NCBI RefSeq assembly: GCF_018145655.1
Contig: NZ_JAGSSY010000002.1
Span: forward strand, 124,001 to 188,000
Source: Campylobacter anatolicus
GTDB lineage: Bacteria > Campylobacterota > Campylobacteria > Campylobacterales > Campylobacteraceae
Direction: 5' to 3'
DNA length: 64,000 bases
The notes beneath the pieces were generated by a model. That model made no database searches. It was not told the DNA's origin and was given only the letters and a program-made list of their open reading frames with translations. This document shows, piece after piece, positions 17,144 through 25,219 of this stretch. A program made the translations under genes and the position numbers. How positions within the stretch are numbered: position 1 is the stretch's first letter; the number at the start of each line of letters is the position of its first letter.

Positions 17144-17951
17144 TTCTTGAGTTTTTTTCTTCGATGCCGCTTATACCCATTCGCTTTGCAAGTTCACTTT
17201 TGATACGTTCTGGATGGATATTATGTGAAGCAAGTGCAATTAGAACGTGAAAGCATAGATCAGCTGCTTCATATATCACATCGTTTTTGCTCTTTTCGTC
17301 CATATCAACTGCATTTGAGCTTGAGTCAAACAACTCATCTAAATTTGTAGAAATAGGAATTTGCATTTTATCTTCAAAATGAGATGCGTCTTTACATGCC
17401 ATTACAAATTCGGTTGCCTCTTCTCCAATTTTTTTGAGTATAGCGTTTTCACCCTTTTTAAACAGACTTGCAACATATGAGCTTTGCGGATCTGCGTTTA
17501 GTTTGCGATCTAGTATAACATGGTAAATTTCATCAATGATATTATAAATTTGACGGTTTTTGTTAGTAATTGAGTTTAAATTTTCATCTTTTTTATCACT
17601 TTTAAAACTCTCATCATTGTTTAAATTTACCTGCCTAAAAAAGCAACTTTTTTCACCAGTATGACACGCTATACCGCCATTTTGTGTTATTTTTATTAAT
17701 AGCGTGTCATTGTCACAGTCTAAAAATATCTCATTTATCTTTTGAGTGTTGCCACTCTCTTCGCCCTTTTTCCAGATACGATTTTTAGTACGTGAAAAGT
17801 AGTGAGCATAGCCAGTTTGTAGGCTTAGCTCTAATGCCTCTTTGTCCATAAAAGCAAACATCAAAACTTCGTTTGTATTGCTTTCTTGAACTACAACAGG
17901 CACCATACCGCCTACCTTTTGCCAGTCTATACTCATACCTTTTACGCTCAT
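17133..17951 (-). CDS. hisI: bifunctional phosphoribosyl-AMP cyclohydrolase / phosphoribosyl-ATP pyrophosphatase
   Basis: HisIE carries out steps 2 and 3 of histidine synthesis. The N-terminal cyclohydrolase half has [12 protein letters not shown], the metal-binding DCDND and [16 protein letters not shown] 40-residue polar linker leads to the pyrophosphohydrolase half, with [16 protein letters not shown] and [18 protein letters not shown]. An acidic insertion of about 30 residues (around 195-225) separates the two helices that hold the EExxE-type metal sites. The start two bases after the SPFH gene stop fits coupling; MSIDWQ five residues on is an alternative start. Confidence 0.9.
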   Translation of the reverse strand: MSVKGMSIDWQKVGGMVPVVVQESNTNEVLMFAFMDKEALELSLQTGYAHYFSRTKNRIWKKGEESGNTQKINEIFLDCDNDTLLIKITQNGGIACHTGEKSCFFRQVNLNNDESFKSDKKDENLNSITNKNRQIYNIIDEIYHVILDRKLNADPQSSYVASLFKKGENAILKKIGEEATEFVMACKDASHFEDKMQIPISTNLDELFDSSSNAVDMDEKSKNDVIYEAADLCFHVLIALASHNIHPERIKSELAKRMGISGIEEKNSRNDR

Positions 17952-17953
17952 TT

Positions 17954-19066
17954 TTATCTCTCTATAGCACTTTGTTTAGCTTTATCTTTTGTATCTATCC
18001 AGATATTTGGCACAGCACCGCCAGGCGTTAGGAAAATTTTAGCGTCATTATTTTCACGCAATGCATCATTAAATTTACCCTGTGTCTCTATCTGTTTTAA
18101 ATTTAAAAGATTGCTATCAAGACTCTTTGCGACCTCTTTGTTCGCATATGCCTGAGCGTCAGCCTCTATCTTCGCAGCATCTGCTCGCCCCTGTGCCTCG
18201 ATGATAGCAGCCTTTGCTGTTCCCTCTGCAAGAGCAGCCTTTTTAAGTGCTTCTTGGTTTGCTCGTTCAACTTCGTATTTCGTTCGCTCTGCCTCTTGTT
18301 TTGCGATCTGGACACGCTCTATCTGCTCCTTAACCTTTTCAGGTAAGATGATCTCACGTAGCTGCACGGTAAGTAGCTCAACCGGCTTATTTGGCTGAGA
18401 GTCGATATCTTTACGTATGCCATCATCTATGGCTGTAGCTATCTCGTTACGCTTGGTTGGAAGCTCTTCTGCCGTATATTTACCAGCGATACTTCGCACA
18501 ACATCACGCACAACTGGATCGACTATTTTATTCTCCCAGCTAAGCCCCCAAGATGCGATAGTTTGCGGTGCATTTTCAGGATTTAAGCGGTATTGCACGG
18601 TTATATCAATGCTAACTGGCAAGTTTCTAGCATCCAAAACTGATATTGAGTTTTTACGGATGATGCCAGCGTTTGTTATGTGAGATGCATTCCTTTGTTC
18701 ACCCATATCCTCGCCAGATGTGTAATTTATTAGACGTACACGAGTATCTACGACGATAACTTTTTGTATAAATGGTATAAAGAAGTGAAACCCCGGTTGC
18801 ATAGGGTTTGGCTCATATTTACCGGCAGTTGATTTGATACCAACTTCGCCTGAGTTTATTATAACAAACGGTTGAGTTATCGCTAGTATTGCAACGATTG
18901 CTATAATGACGTAAACAAGCGATCCAAATTTTCCAAAGCCATCAGGTAGCTTTGGTGCTTTAAAGTCCATCTTTGGTCTACTGTTATCGTTACCACCACT
19001 ATTTGAATCGTTATTGTTTGATCTGTTGTTTCGCTTATTGAAATAATCGTTTAAATCAGCTGGCAT
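17954..19066 (-). CDS. SPFH/prohibitin-family membrane protein (HflK-like)
   Basis: 370 residues. An Asn/Ser-rich cytoplasmic head (1-45) is followed by one membrane anchor (about 48-70, [18 protein letters not shown]), then the SPFH domain ([21 protein letters not shown]) and a long Ala/Glu/Lys coiled coil (about 235-320). This is the layout of HflK and prohibitins, which form large membrane rings and regulate FtsH-type proteases. No HflC partner is adjacent, so a stand-alone SPFH protein as in C. jejuni Cj0268c is more likely. It lies 16 bases after ilvE on the same strand. Confidence 0.85.
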   Translation of the reverse strand: MPADLNDYFNKRNNRSNNNDSNSGGNDNSRPKMDFKAPKLPDGFGKFGSLVYVIIAIVAILAITQPFVIINSGEVGIKSTAGKYEPNPMQPGFHFFIPFIQKVIVVDTRVRLINYTSGEDMGEQRNASHITNAGIIRKNSISVLDARNLPVSIDITVQYRLNPENAPQTIASWGLSWENKIVDPVVRDVVRSIAGKYTAEELPTKRNEIATAIDDGIRKDIDSQPNKPVELLTVQLREIILPEKVKEQIERVQIAKQEAERTKYEVERANQEALKKAALAEGTAKAAIIEAQGRADAAKIEADAQAYANKEVAKSLDSNLLNLKQIETQGKFNDALRENNDAKIFLTPGGAVPNIWIDTKDKAKQSAIER

Positions 19067-19082
19067 TAATTTCCTTTTAAAT

Positions 19083-19997
19083 TTAAATATAAGTTAGCAT
19101 TGAGGCATATTTTGGATTGCGTCCATAAACTACGTCAAAATATGCTTTTTGTAGACGTTTTGTTACTTCTCCGCACACACCAGTGCCAATGATACGAGCG
19201 TCTATATTTGTTATAGGCGTTACCTCGGCTGCCGTGCCAGTGAAAAATGCCTCATCAGCTGTGTAGGCTTGATCACGTGTGATACGTTCACGGCGAACTT
19301 CTATATCAAGATCATAAGCTAGTTTTATAACTGTGTCTTGCGTTATAGATACTAGTGCATTATCACTTGGAGGCGTGATAAGAGCACCATCTTGCACGAT
19401 AAAAAAGCACTCGCCAGGACCTTCTGCTATAAAACCCTCTTCATCTAAAAGCAACGCTTCATCATATCCTGCCTCTTGTGCTTCGAAATTTGCCATTTGT
19501 GAATTTAGATAGTTTGAACTCGCTTTTGCTTTGCCCATTTGAGCCTTTACAGGGCTTCGTGTAAAGCTTGAAATTTTTACTTTTATGCCTTTATCAAGTC
19601 CATCTTCACCTAGGTATGCACCCCACTCCCATGCCGCGATTGCTGTATTTATAGGAGCTTTTATGTGCGATACACCCATAACACCATAACCTACATAGAT
19701 GATAGGGCGAATATAGACGATATTTTTAAATTTATTTGCACGTAGTAGTTCTATTTGAGCTTTTTCTAATTCTTCTTGTGTATATTTGACGTTTAAGACA
19801 GTCATTTTGGCTGATTTTAATAACCTCTTGGTATGATCAGCCAGTCTAAATATTGCCAAACCTTTGTCGGTCGGATACGCTCTAGTACCTTCAAATACGG
19901 CATTTGCGTAGTGAAGCGAGTGAGTTAAAATATGAATCTTAGCATCTTCCCATTTTACTAACTTCCCATCCATCCAGATAAAATCTGCTGCATTCAT
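19083..19997 (-). CDS. ilvE: branched-chain amino acid aminotransferase
   Basis: 304 residues of the fold-type IV PLP family. It shows WMDGKLVKWEDA, HYANAVFEGTRAY, the PLP Lys in the KAKASSNYLNSQ region, DEEGFIAEGPGECFFIV and TGTAAEVTPI. It catalyses the last step of Leu, Ile and Val synthesis. An AAGGAAT-type site precedes the ATG. The order SPFH-ilvE with a divergent tautomerase-bcp pair nearby matches Cj0268c-Cj0271, except that the Tor genes and a DsbA-like gene lie between here. Confidence 0.93.
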   Translation of the reverse strand: MNAADFIWMDGKLVKWEDAKIHILTHSLHYANAVFEGTRAYPTDKGLAIFRLADHTKRLLKSAKMTVLNVKYTQEELEKAQIELLRANKFKNIVYIRPIIYVGYGVMGVSHIKAPINTAIAAWEWGAYLGEDGLDKGIKVKISSFTRSPVKAQMGKAKASSNYLNSQMANFEAQEAGYDEALLLDEEGFIAEGPGECFFIVQDGALITPPSDNALVSITQDTVIKLAYDLDIEVRRERITRDQAYTADEAFFTGTAAEVTPITNIDARIIGTGVCGEVTKRLQKAYFDVVYGRNPKYASMLTYI

Positions 19998-20077
19998 AGC
20001 TATTCCTTTGATTTAAAATTTGTAGAGTGTAGCAAAAAAATGTTTAAAATTTAATTCGTTGTAAGTTTTTTGTAAAT

Positions 20078-20122
20078 TTACGCCCCTAAAGAGTGTAAAA
20101 ATAGAAAATTTTAAGGGCGTAA
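20078..20122 (-). terminator. hairpin after the torC-like gene
   Basis: TTACGCCCCTAAA pairs with TTTAAGGGCGTAA across a loop of about 19 bases, 13 positions with one mismatch. It lies seven bases past the stop of the cytochrome gene on the - strand. A strict T run is absent, so rho-independent action is uncertain. Confidence 0.45.
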
Positions 20123-20128
20123 TTTTAG

Positions 20129-20686
20129 CTATTCAGTCGGAGCTTTACTTTGTAAGAATCTCACGACCTCTTCAAACTCATCTGGCGTAAGGGCTGAGTT
20201 ACCTATCATTGTCTCAACCACACTAGGCCAGACATTGACGTTAAACTCATCATATCCATGTAGGGCATGACAGCCACCACAACGGTTTTTAAACAAATCT
20301 TCGCCACGAGCGTAAATTTCATCTATATTTGGCGTTAGAGCGTCCTTTTTGACAAAGCCTTTGATGCTAACTATTTGCCACTCATTGTCGTATTCATCAA
20401 TAACTTTTTTGACTAGTTTTAGTGATTTTTCACTATTTGCTTGCAAGTCTTGTTCTAAAATACCAAGCCTTGCGTAACTTATCGTACTACCTTCTGGTAC
20501 AAAGCCTTGATACTCTATCTGAGCGTATTCGCCTTTTAAGCTTAGCTCTTTTACCTTTGCACCTATGTGAAGTGTAGCGATCTCTTTTCCGCCGATCTTA
20601 TCTAGCATAGGGGCGATCGCCCCTACATAAATGTCTGCTGCAAAAAGTGTTGAGCTTAAAATCGCTAAAGCTAAAAATTTTCTCAT
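20129..20686 (-). CDS. monohaem c-type cytochrome, partner of the TorA-like reductase
   Basis: 185 residues: Sec signal (FLALAILSSTLFA), an SH3-like front half (about 20-110) and a C-terminal haem domain with CGGCH (Cys136, Cys139, His140) and a likely axial Met near 160. It starts two bases after the reductase stop and would pass electrons to it in the periplasm. The same reductase-plus-monohaem-cytochrome pair is what I recall for C. jejuni Cj0264c/Cj0265c. It is shorter than the pentahaem TorC of E. coli, so it is a functional counterpart, not a close relative. Confidence 0.85.
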   Translation of the reverse strand: MRKFLALAILSSTLFAADIYVGAIAPMLDKIGGKEIATLHIGAKVKELSLKGEYAQIEYQGFVPEGSTISYARLGILEQDLQANSEKSLKLVKKVIDEYDNEWQIVSIKGFVKKDALTPNIDEIYARGEDLFKNRCGGCHALHGYDEFNVNVWPSVVETMIGNSALTPDEFEEVVRFLQSKAPTE

Positions 20687-20688
20687 TT

Positions 20689-23208
20689 TTATGCCTTTTT
20701 GCTAAATTTTGGCTGTGAAAATACCTTTATCATGGGAAGCTCACCGTCAAATTTCTCTATTTGTACGAGTGCAGTGGCTTGATTGCCACAAGCGAGCTTT
20801 GATGTCGGTTCGTTTGGTATGAGAACATTTACATTGCCATGGATACAAATACCACTGTTTCCGTCAGTTGGATCCCACCAGCCACCTTCTTGCATACGCA
20901 CGACACCCTTTTTTACGTTTTTAGTTACGATAACACCAGCTAACGTTTCACCTCGGTCGTTATAAATTTTAACTACATCGCCACTGGCTAAATTTCTAGC
21001 CTTTGCATCATCTGGATGTATCCAAACAGGCTCTCTGCCTTTTACCTCTTCTAGGTTTCGTAGCCAAGTGTTATTTAACTGTGAGTGAAGGCGATATTTT
21101 GGGTGTGGGCTAACTAAATTTAACGGATATTTGCTAACTTTTTCGCTACCTAGCCACTCCATAGGCTCTATCCAAGTTGGATGAGATTTGCAGTCATCAT
21201 AATTTGCTTTGGCTATCTTTTTAGAGACAATCTCTATCTTACCTGATGGTGTACCAAGGCGATTTACGATAGGATTTTTTCTAAAATCAGCCATTTTTAT
21301 ATACTCTTTTGCTGACTCTGGTATCTCAAATTTGGCATACCCTTTTTTCCAAAATTCGTCAAAAGTTGGCATTTTTATCTTTGAAGCGTCTGCTTTTTTC
21401 TTTGAACTTTCGTAAAAATGTTTAACCCACTCCATTTCATCACGACCCTCAGTAAATGCGTTAAACTTAGTTTCGTCAAAACGTTTTAATATATTTGAGA
21501 AAATTTCATAATCGCTTTTTGCCTCTCCGTAAGGCTCTGCGATTTTATGCATTGCTATTATAAATTTATTTGTGTGAGATTTGGTTATATCATTTCTCTC
21601 TTGTTCGGTTGAAGCGGGTAATACAATGTCTGCCATTCTTGCACTCGCTGTCCAAAAACAGTCTTGAACGATGAATGTATCAAGTTTTGCAAAAGCCTTA
21701 GCCATCTCGTTTGTGCTTGGATGGTGGTGATATGGATTGCCACCAGCCCAGTAGGCCATTTTTATCTCAGGATAGGTTAATGTTTTGCAGTTAAACTCTA
21801 TCTCCTTACCTGGATTATTGATGCAATCAACTATGCGAGAGACTGGTATAGCGATATTTTCACGACTTTTCCACTCGCCATCCATACTTGGAATAACGCT
21901 CATACTACCAAGCCCTGGAAATGCTGCTGAGTTTGAAGTAGTTGCACCTTGTGAGCCATTTAAATTTGCACTTAGAGCATTACCAGTCGGTGCTGCAGGG
22001 GAAGGGCAACCACCATCTGAGTAGTGATAAGCAAAGCCATATCCACCACCCGGTAAACCGATCTGTCCTATAAATGAGGCCAAAACGGTCGCCATCCAGT
22101 GAAACTGCTCTCCGTGGTGAGCACGTTGAGGTCCCCAGCCACACATTAGCATAGTGCGTTTTGAGCCAAATAAGGTGGCAAGATCTTTTATATCTTTTTC
22201 GTTTACGCCTGAAATTTTACTTGCCCATTTTGCATCTTTTACGACTTTATCTTCGCCTTTACCGAGTAAATACGCTTTAAATTCTTCCGCTCCACTTGTA
22301 TATTTTTTTAAAAATTTCTCATCAGCCACGCCACTTTTTAACATCTCATAGCATATCGCCATCATCAAAGGTACATCAGTGGTTGGATTGATATAGATAT
22401 GTTGTGCATCTAGGTAGTTTGATGTATTGTTATAAACTGGGTCAATGACGATGACTTTTACGCCACGCTTTTTCATTTGTTCTTTGAGCTTTTTAAAATA
22501 TATATAGCTCTCGTGATCAGGTACACCCCAAGCAATCTGGTTTGTATTTATCGGATCGGCACCCCATATAACAACAACTTCTGTATTTTTAAGTATCACT
22601 GGCCACGCAGTTTGTAAAGCACCTGACTCATCTGTGCCTGTTACATAAGGCGTGATAGCACGTATAGCGTGAGTTGAGTATGTTAGTGTCCTAGTTGTAT
22701 AGCCTCCGATGATATTTAACATCCTACCAAGCAGGGCTTGAGGGTTATTTAAGCTACCGACACAAAACCAGCCATAGCTACCACCATAAACCGAACTAGC
22801 ACCATACTCTTTATAAACACGTTTTAGCTCATTTGCGACTAGATCATATGCTTCGTCCCAGCTTATCTCTACCCACTCATCTTTGCCACGCATACTTTTA
22901 TCGCTTTTATAGCCATCTTTTAGATAGCCTTTACGAACGCTTGGTTTTGCAATACGTGTTGTATCATAGGTTCTCGCAACTATGCCCTGAGTAAGGCTAA
23001 CAGGGAAGAAGTCAAGCTCAGGAGCATCTAATGCACCTTCAAATCTGCCATTTTTAGCAAGTCCTCTTAATGCACCAAAGTGTGAGCTGGTCATCTTAGC
23101 ACTTTCGTCATTCATAAGTCCATCGCTCACTATATCAATAGCATTAGTACTACTCGCACTCATAGCACCTACTGTGGCTACACCTTTTAAAAATTCCCGT
23201 CTTTTCAT
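20689..23208 (-). CDS. Tat-exported TMAO/DMSO-type molybdopterin reductase
   Basis: 839 residues of the DMSO reductase family. The N-terminus carries a twin-arginine signal (MKRREFLKGVATVGAMS). YGGSYGW near 141-147 contains the Ser (Ser144) expected to bind molybdenum. VVIWGADPINTNQ, SEMA-like STNEMAKAF and the C-terminal DVVKIYNDRGE fit TorA/BisC enzymes. There is no 4Fe-4S Cys cluster, as expected for this subfamily. It probably respires TMAO, DMSO or related S/N-oxides under oxygen limitation with the cytochrome downstream. A strong AGGGAGAG site precedes the ATG. Confidence 0.88.
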   Translation of the reverse strand: MKRREFLKGVATVGAMSASSTNAIDIVSDGLMNDESAKMTSSHFGALRGLAKNGRFEGALDAPELDFFPVSLTQGIVARTYDTTRIAKPSVRKGYLKDGYKSDKSMRGKDEWVEISWDEAYDLVANELKRVYKEYGASSVYGGSYGWFCVGSLNNPQALLGRMLNIIGGYTTRTLTYSTHAIRAITPYVTGTDESGALQTAWPVILKNTEVVVIWGADPINTNQIAWGVPDHESYIYFKKLKEQMKKRGVKVIVIDPVYNNTSNYLDAQHIYINPTTDVPLMMAICYEMLKSGVADEKFLKKYTSGAEEFKAYLLGKGEDKVVKDAKWASKISGVNEKDIKDLATLFGSKRTMLMCGWGPQRAHHGEQFHWMATVLASFIGQIGLPGGGYGFAYHYSDGGCPSPAAPTGNALSANLNGSQGATTSNSAAFPGLGSMSVIPSMDGEWKSRENIAIPVSRIVDCINNPGKEIEFNCKTLTYPEIKMAYWAGGNPYHHHPSTNEMAKAFAKLDTFIVQDCFWTASARMADIVLPASTEQERNDITKSHTNKFIIAMHKIAEPYGEAKSDYEIFSNILKRFDETKFNAFTEGRDEMEWVKHFYESSKKKADASKIKMPTFDEFWKKGYAKFEIPESAKEYIKMADFRKNPIVNRLGTPSGKIEIVSKKIAKANYDDCKSHPTWIEPMEWLGSEKVSKYPLNLVSPHPKYRLHSQLNNTWLRNLEEVKGREPVWIHPDDAKARNLASGDVVKIYNDRGETLAGVIVTKNVKKGVVRMQEGGWWDPTDGNSGICIHGNVNVLIPNEPTSKLACGNQATALVQIEKFDGELPMIKVFSQPKFSKKA

Positions 23209-23339
23209 GCTCTCTCCCTTAAAAATTTGGTTGAAAGTATTGTAGTGAAAGTTACTTTAGATATTTATTAAAATTTTATATTAAAAAATTATATTTTTAT
23301 ATTTATAATTATTTAAGAATTTATAAAATTTTTTTTGAA

Positions 23340-23762
23340 TTAAATATCATTTATCTCGCTACTTCTAGCATTATAGACAAACCAGCTTAGAAGCATTACA
23401 AGTAAGGCTAAGCCACAAATAACTAAGAGGTAAAAATATGCATTAAATATCACTACCTTTTCGCTAAGTTTGCTTAGTAAATTTATATTATGCAAAGCAA
23501 TGGCAATGCTTATAAGAGCACCGATAAAGCCAATAAGCTTAAGGATGAAAATTTTTGGATTTATTAGAGTGATTAGTATTGAAATACTCATCGCAAATAA
23601 CGCATTTGATGCAACGGTAAACTCATTAGCTTCACTTTTAAGCCCATAAAATCCAAATGCCAACCCACCAAAAAGACAAGCGATTAAAAAATATATCGCT
23701 CTTTTGCTAGTTGTATTATACATAAAGCATACAAAGCCCTTATTTTCGCGATTGTAGTCCAT
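23340..23762 (-). CDS. four-helix membrane protein of unknown function
   Basis: 140 residues with four hydrophobic segments (about 23-41, 51-68, 72-90 and 107-128). It begins one base after the stop of the DsbA-like gene and is therefore co-translated with it. A four-helix partner of a DsbA protein suggests a DsbB/DsbI role, but the membrane loops hold no Cys pair; the only Cys residues are one in the N-terminal tail and isolated ones inside helices. It is thus not a DsbB by sequence, and its role is unknown. Confidence 0.55.
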   Translation of the reverse strand: MDYNRENKGFVCFMYNTTSKRAIYFLIACLFGGLAFGFYGLKSEANEFTVASNALFAMSISILITLINPKIFILKLIGFIGALISIAIALHNINLLSKLSEKVVIFNAYFYLLVICGLALLVMLLSWFVYNARSSEINDI

Positions 23763-23763
23763 T

Positions 23764-24414
23764 TTATCTCTCCAAAAGAAATTTTACAAGCTCAGCCATG
23801 CTATCGATCGATAGTTGTGGCGTATTGATATTGATTATATATTTTCCATTTACGACAAATGCCGGAATGCCTTGAATTTTTGCGATATCGTAAGCATTTG
23901 CCCATTCGCTTAAAATTTGTTGCGTACGTGGTAAATTTAGAGCGTCTTCATACTCGCTTTGACTGATTTTTGCACCTTTTAGAGCCATCGCGATAAATAC
24001 ATCTTTGCTTAACTCCTCTTTCTTGTCGTGAGTTGATTTATAGATTGTAAATTTTGCTTGTTTAAATTTTGATTTATCGTTAAAAACATCAATGCCATTT
24101 TTTTCATCTAAAGCTAACATAGAGGCTAAAATTTTACTCGTCGTTTCACCAAATTTACCCTTGCTATCAAGATGCATAGGGATAAATTTTACCCCTTCAA
24201 GCTTACTCATAAGTTTTTGCGTAACACTCTTGTCAAAGCGGTAACAATACACGCAAGAGTAGTTAAAAACTTTTGTTAAAGATGGCGTTGGTACGTCTAT
24301 GCGTGTCGGCAAAATATCATAATCAACACCTTGGGTAAATGAAAACGCACTTGTAGATATCAATGTGCTTATAAGTAAAGCCTTAAAAGTTTTAGTAAAA
24401 AATGGTATTTTCAT
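23764..24414 (-). CDS. DsbA-like periplasmic thiol oxidoreductase with CVYC active site
   Basis: 216 residues with a Sec signal peptide (about 1-26). The thioredoxin-fold active site is FNYSCVYCYRF (Cys54 and Cys57), and the cis-Pro loop is IQGIPAFVVNG near residue 186, with a helical insertion between them as in DsbA. The dipeptide between the cysteines is VY; DsbA usually has PH and the C. jejuni enzymes, as I recall, IH. The dipeptide sets redox potential, so this enzyme may differ in strength or substrate. It is divergent from the tautomerase gene. Confidence 0.75.
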   Translation of the reverse strand: MKIPFFTKTFKALLISTLISTSAFSFTQGVDYDILPTRIDVPTPSLTKVFNYSCVYCYRFDKSVTQKLMSKLEGVKFIPMHLDSKGKFGETTSKILASMLALDEKNGIDVFNDKSKFKQAKFTIYKSTHDKKEELSKDVFIAMALKGAKISQSEYEDALNLPRTQQILSEWANAYDIAKIQGIPAFVVNGKYIININTPQLSIDSMAELVKFLLER

Positions 24415-24493
24415 CGTAAAATCCCTAATATTTGTAATGCAAATTTATTTTCAAATCTTATATAATTTGAGATTAAAGTATGATGAAATTTGT

Positions 24494-24499
24494 TATAAT
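24494..24499 (+). promoter_or_regulatory. -10 box of the tautomerase-bcp promoter
   Basis: TATAAT 26 bases before the ATG, followed by a very strong ribosome site AAAGGAGG at 24511-24518. It lies in the divergent gap with the DsbA-like gene. Confidence 0.55.
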
Positions 24500-24524
24500 T
24501 GTTAAAATTTAAAGGAGGTAGTAT

Positions 24525-24725
24525 ATGCCATTTGTAAATATAAAAATAGCAGCTCCTGAGCCAACAAAGGAGCAAAAAGGGCAGATAATTGCTGAAGTAA
24601 CCGATACTTTGGTGCGAGTTTTAGGCAAAGACCCAACATCGGTTTTAGTGATGATAGAGACACTTGAGACTGAGAGTGTGGGCAAAAACGGAGTAAGTTT
24701 AGAAGAGTTAAGGAGTAAGAAATGA
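24525..24725 (+). CDS. 4-oxalocrotonate tautomerase family protein
   Basis: 66 residues. The family's catalytic Pro becomes residue 1 after Met removal (MPFVNIKIA), and the fold core VTDTLVRVLGKDPTSVLVMIE is typical; it is cited here as LVRVLGKDPTSVLVMIE. A conserved Arg (VRVLG) may help binding. Such small tautomerases act as hexamers on enol/keto acids; the physiological substrate in Campylobacter is unknown. Its last bases overlap the bcp start (ATGA), as for Cj0270-Cj0271. Confidence 0.85.
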   Translation: MPFVNIKIAAPEPTKEQKGQIIAEVTDTLVRVLGKDPTSVLVMIETLETESVGKNGVSLEELRSKK

Positions 24726-25219
24726 GCGAGTTTAGCAAAGAGGATATAGAGCGTAAAGTAACGCTTGTAGCAGGAGATGTAGCACCTAGTTTTGAGCTAG
24801 AAAATCAAGATGGCGTAAAAATGTCGTTAAAGGACTTTGTAGGTAAAAATGTCGTGCTTTACTTTTATCCAAAGGATAATACACCAGGCTGTACGACCGA
24901 GGCTTGTGAGTTTAGCACACTTTATAATGAGTTTATCGCTTCTGATAGCGTCATTGTAGGTGTTAGCCCTGATAGTGTCAAAAGCCACTTCGGATTTATG
25001 AATAAACAGGGTTTAAAACATATCTTATTAAGCGATCCTGAGCGTGAAGTAGCAAAGCTTTATGGCGTGTGGCAGGTGCGTAAAAACTATGGTAAAGAGT
25101 ATCTTGGCATCGTGCGAACAACTTTTGTTATCGGCAAAGATGGAAAAATTTTAAAGGTATATAAAAACGTTAAGGCAAAAGATCACGCTGCTAAAGTTTT
25201 AGGAGAGCTTGTGAAATGA
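24722..25219 (+). CDS. bcp: thiol peroxidase of the Bcp/PrxQ class
   Basis: 165 residues. FYPKDNTPGCTTEACEF holds the peroxidatic Cys57 and the resolving Cys62 of PrxQ enzymes, followed by the conserved Arg in GIVRTTFVI. It reduces hydroperoxides with electrons from thioredoxin, so trxA/trxB of this window are its likely suppliers. Coupled by a four-base overlap to the tautomerase upstream and to the phosphoethanolamine-transferase-like gene downstream. Confidence 0.92.
   Translation: MSEFSKEDIERKVTLVAGDVAPSFELENQDGVKMSLKDFVGKNVVLYFYPKDNTPGCTTEACEFSTLYNEFIASDSVIVGVSPDSVKSHFGFMNKQGLKHILLSDPEREVAKLYGVWQVRKNYGKEYLGIVRTTFVIGKDGKILKVYKNVKAKDHAAKVLGELVK

Noticed and set aside
20689-23208. Periplasmic nitrate reductase or formate dehydrogenase
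   Set aside because: No N-terminal Cys cluster for 4Fe-4S and no Cys/SeCys ligand; the GGSYGW motif fits the TorA/DMSO reductase branch.
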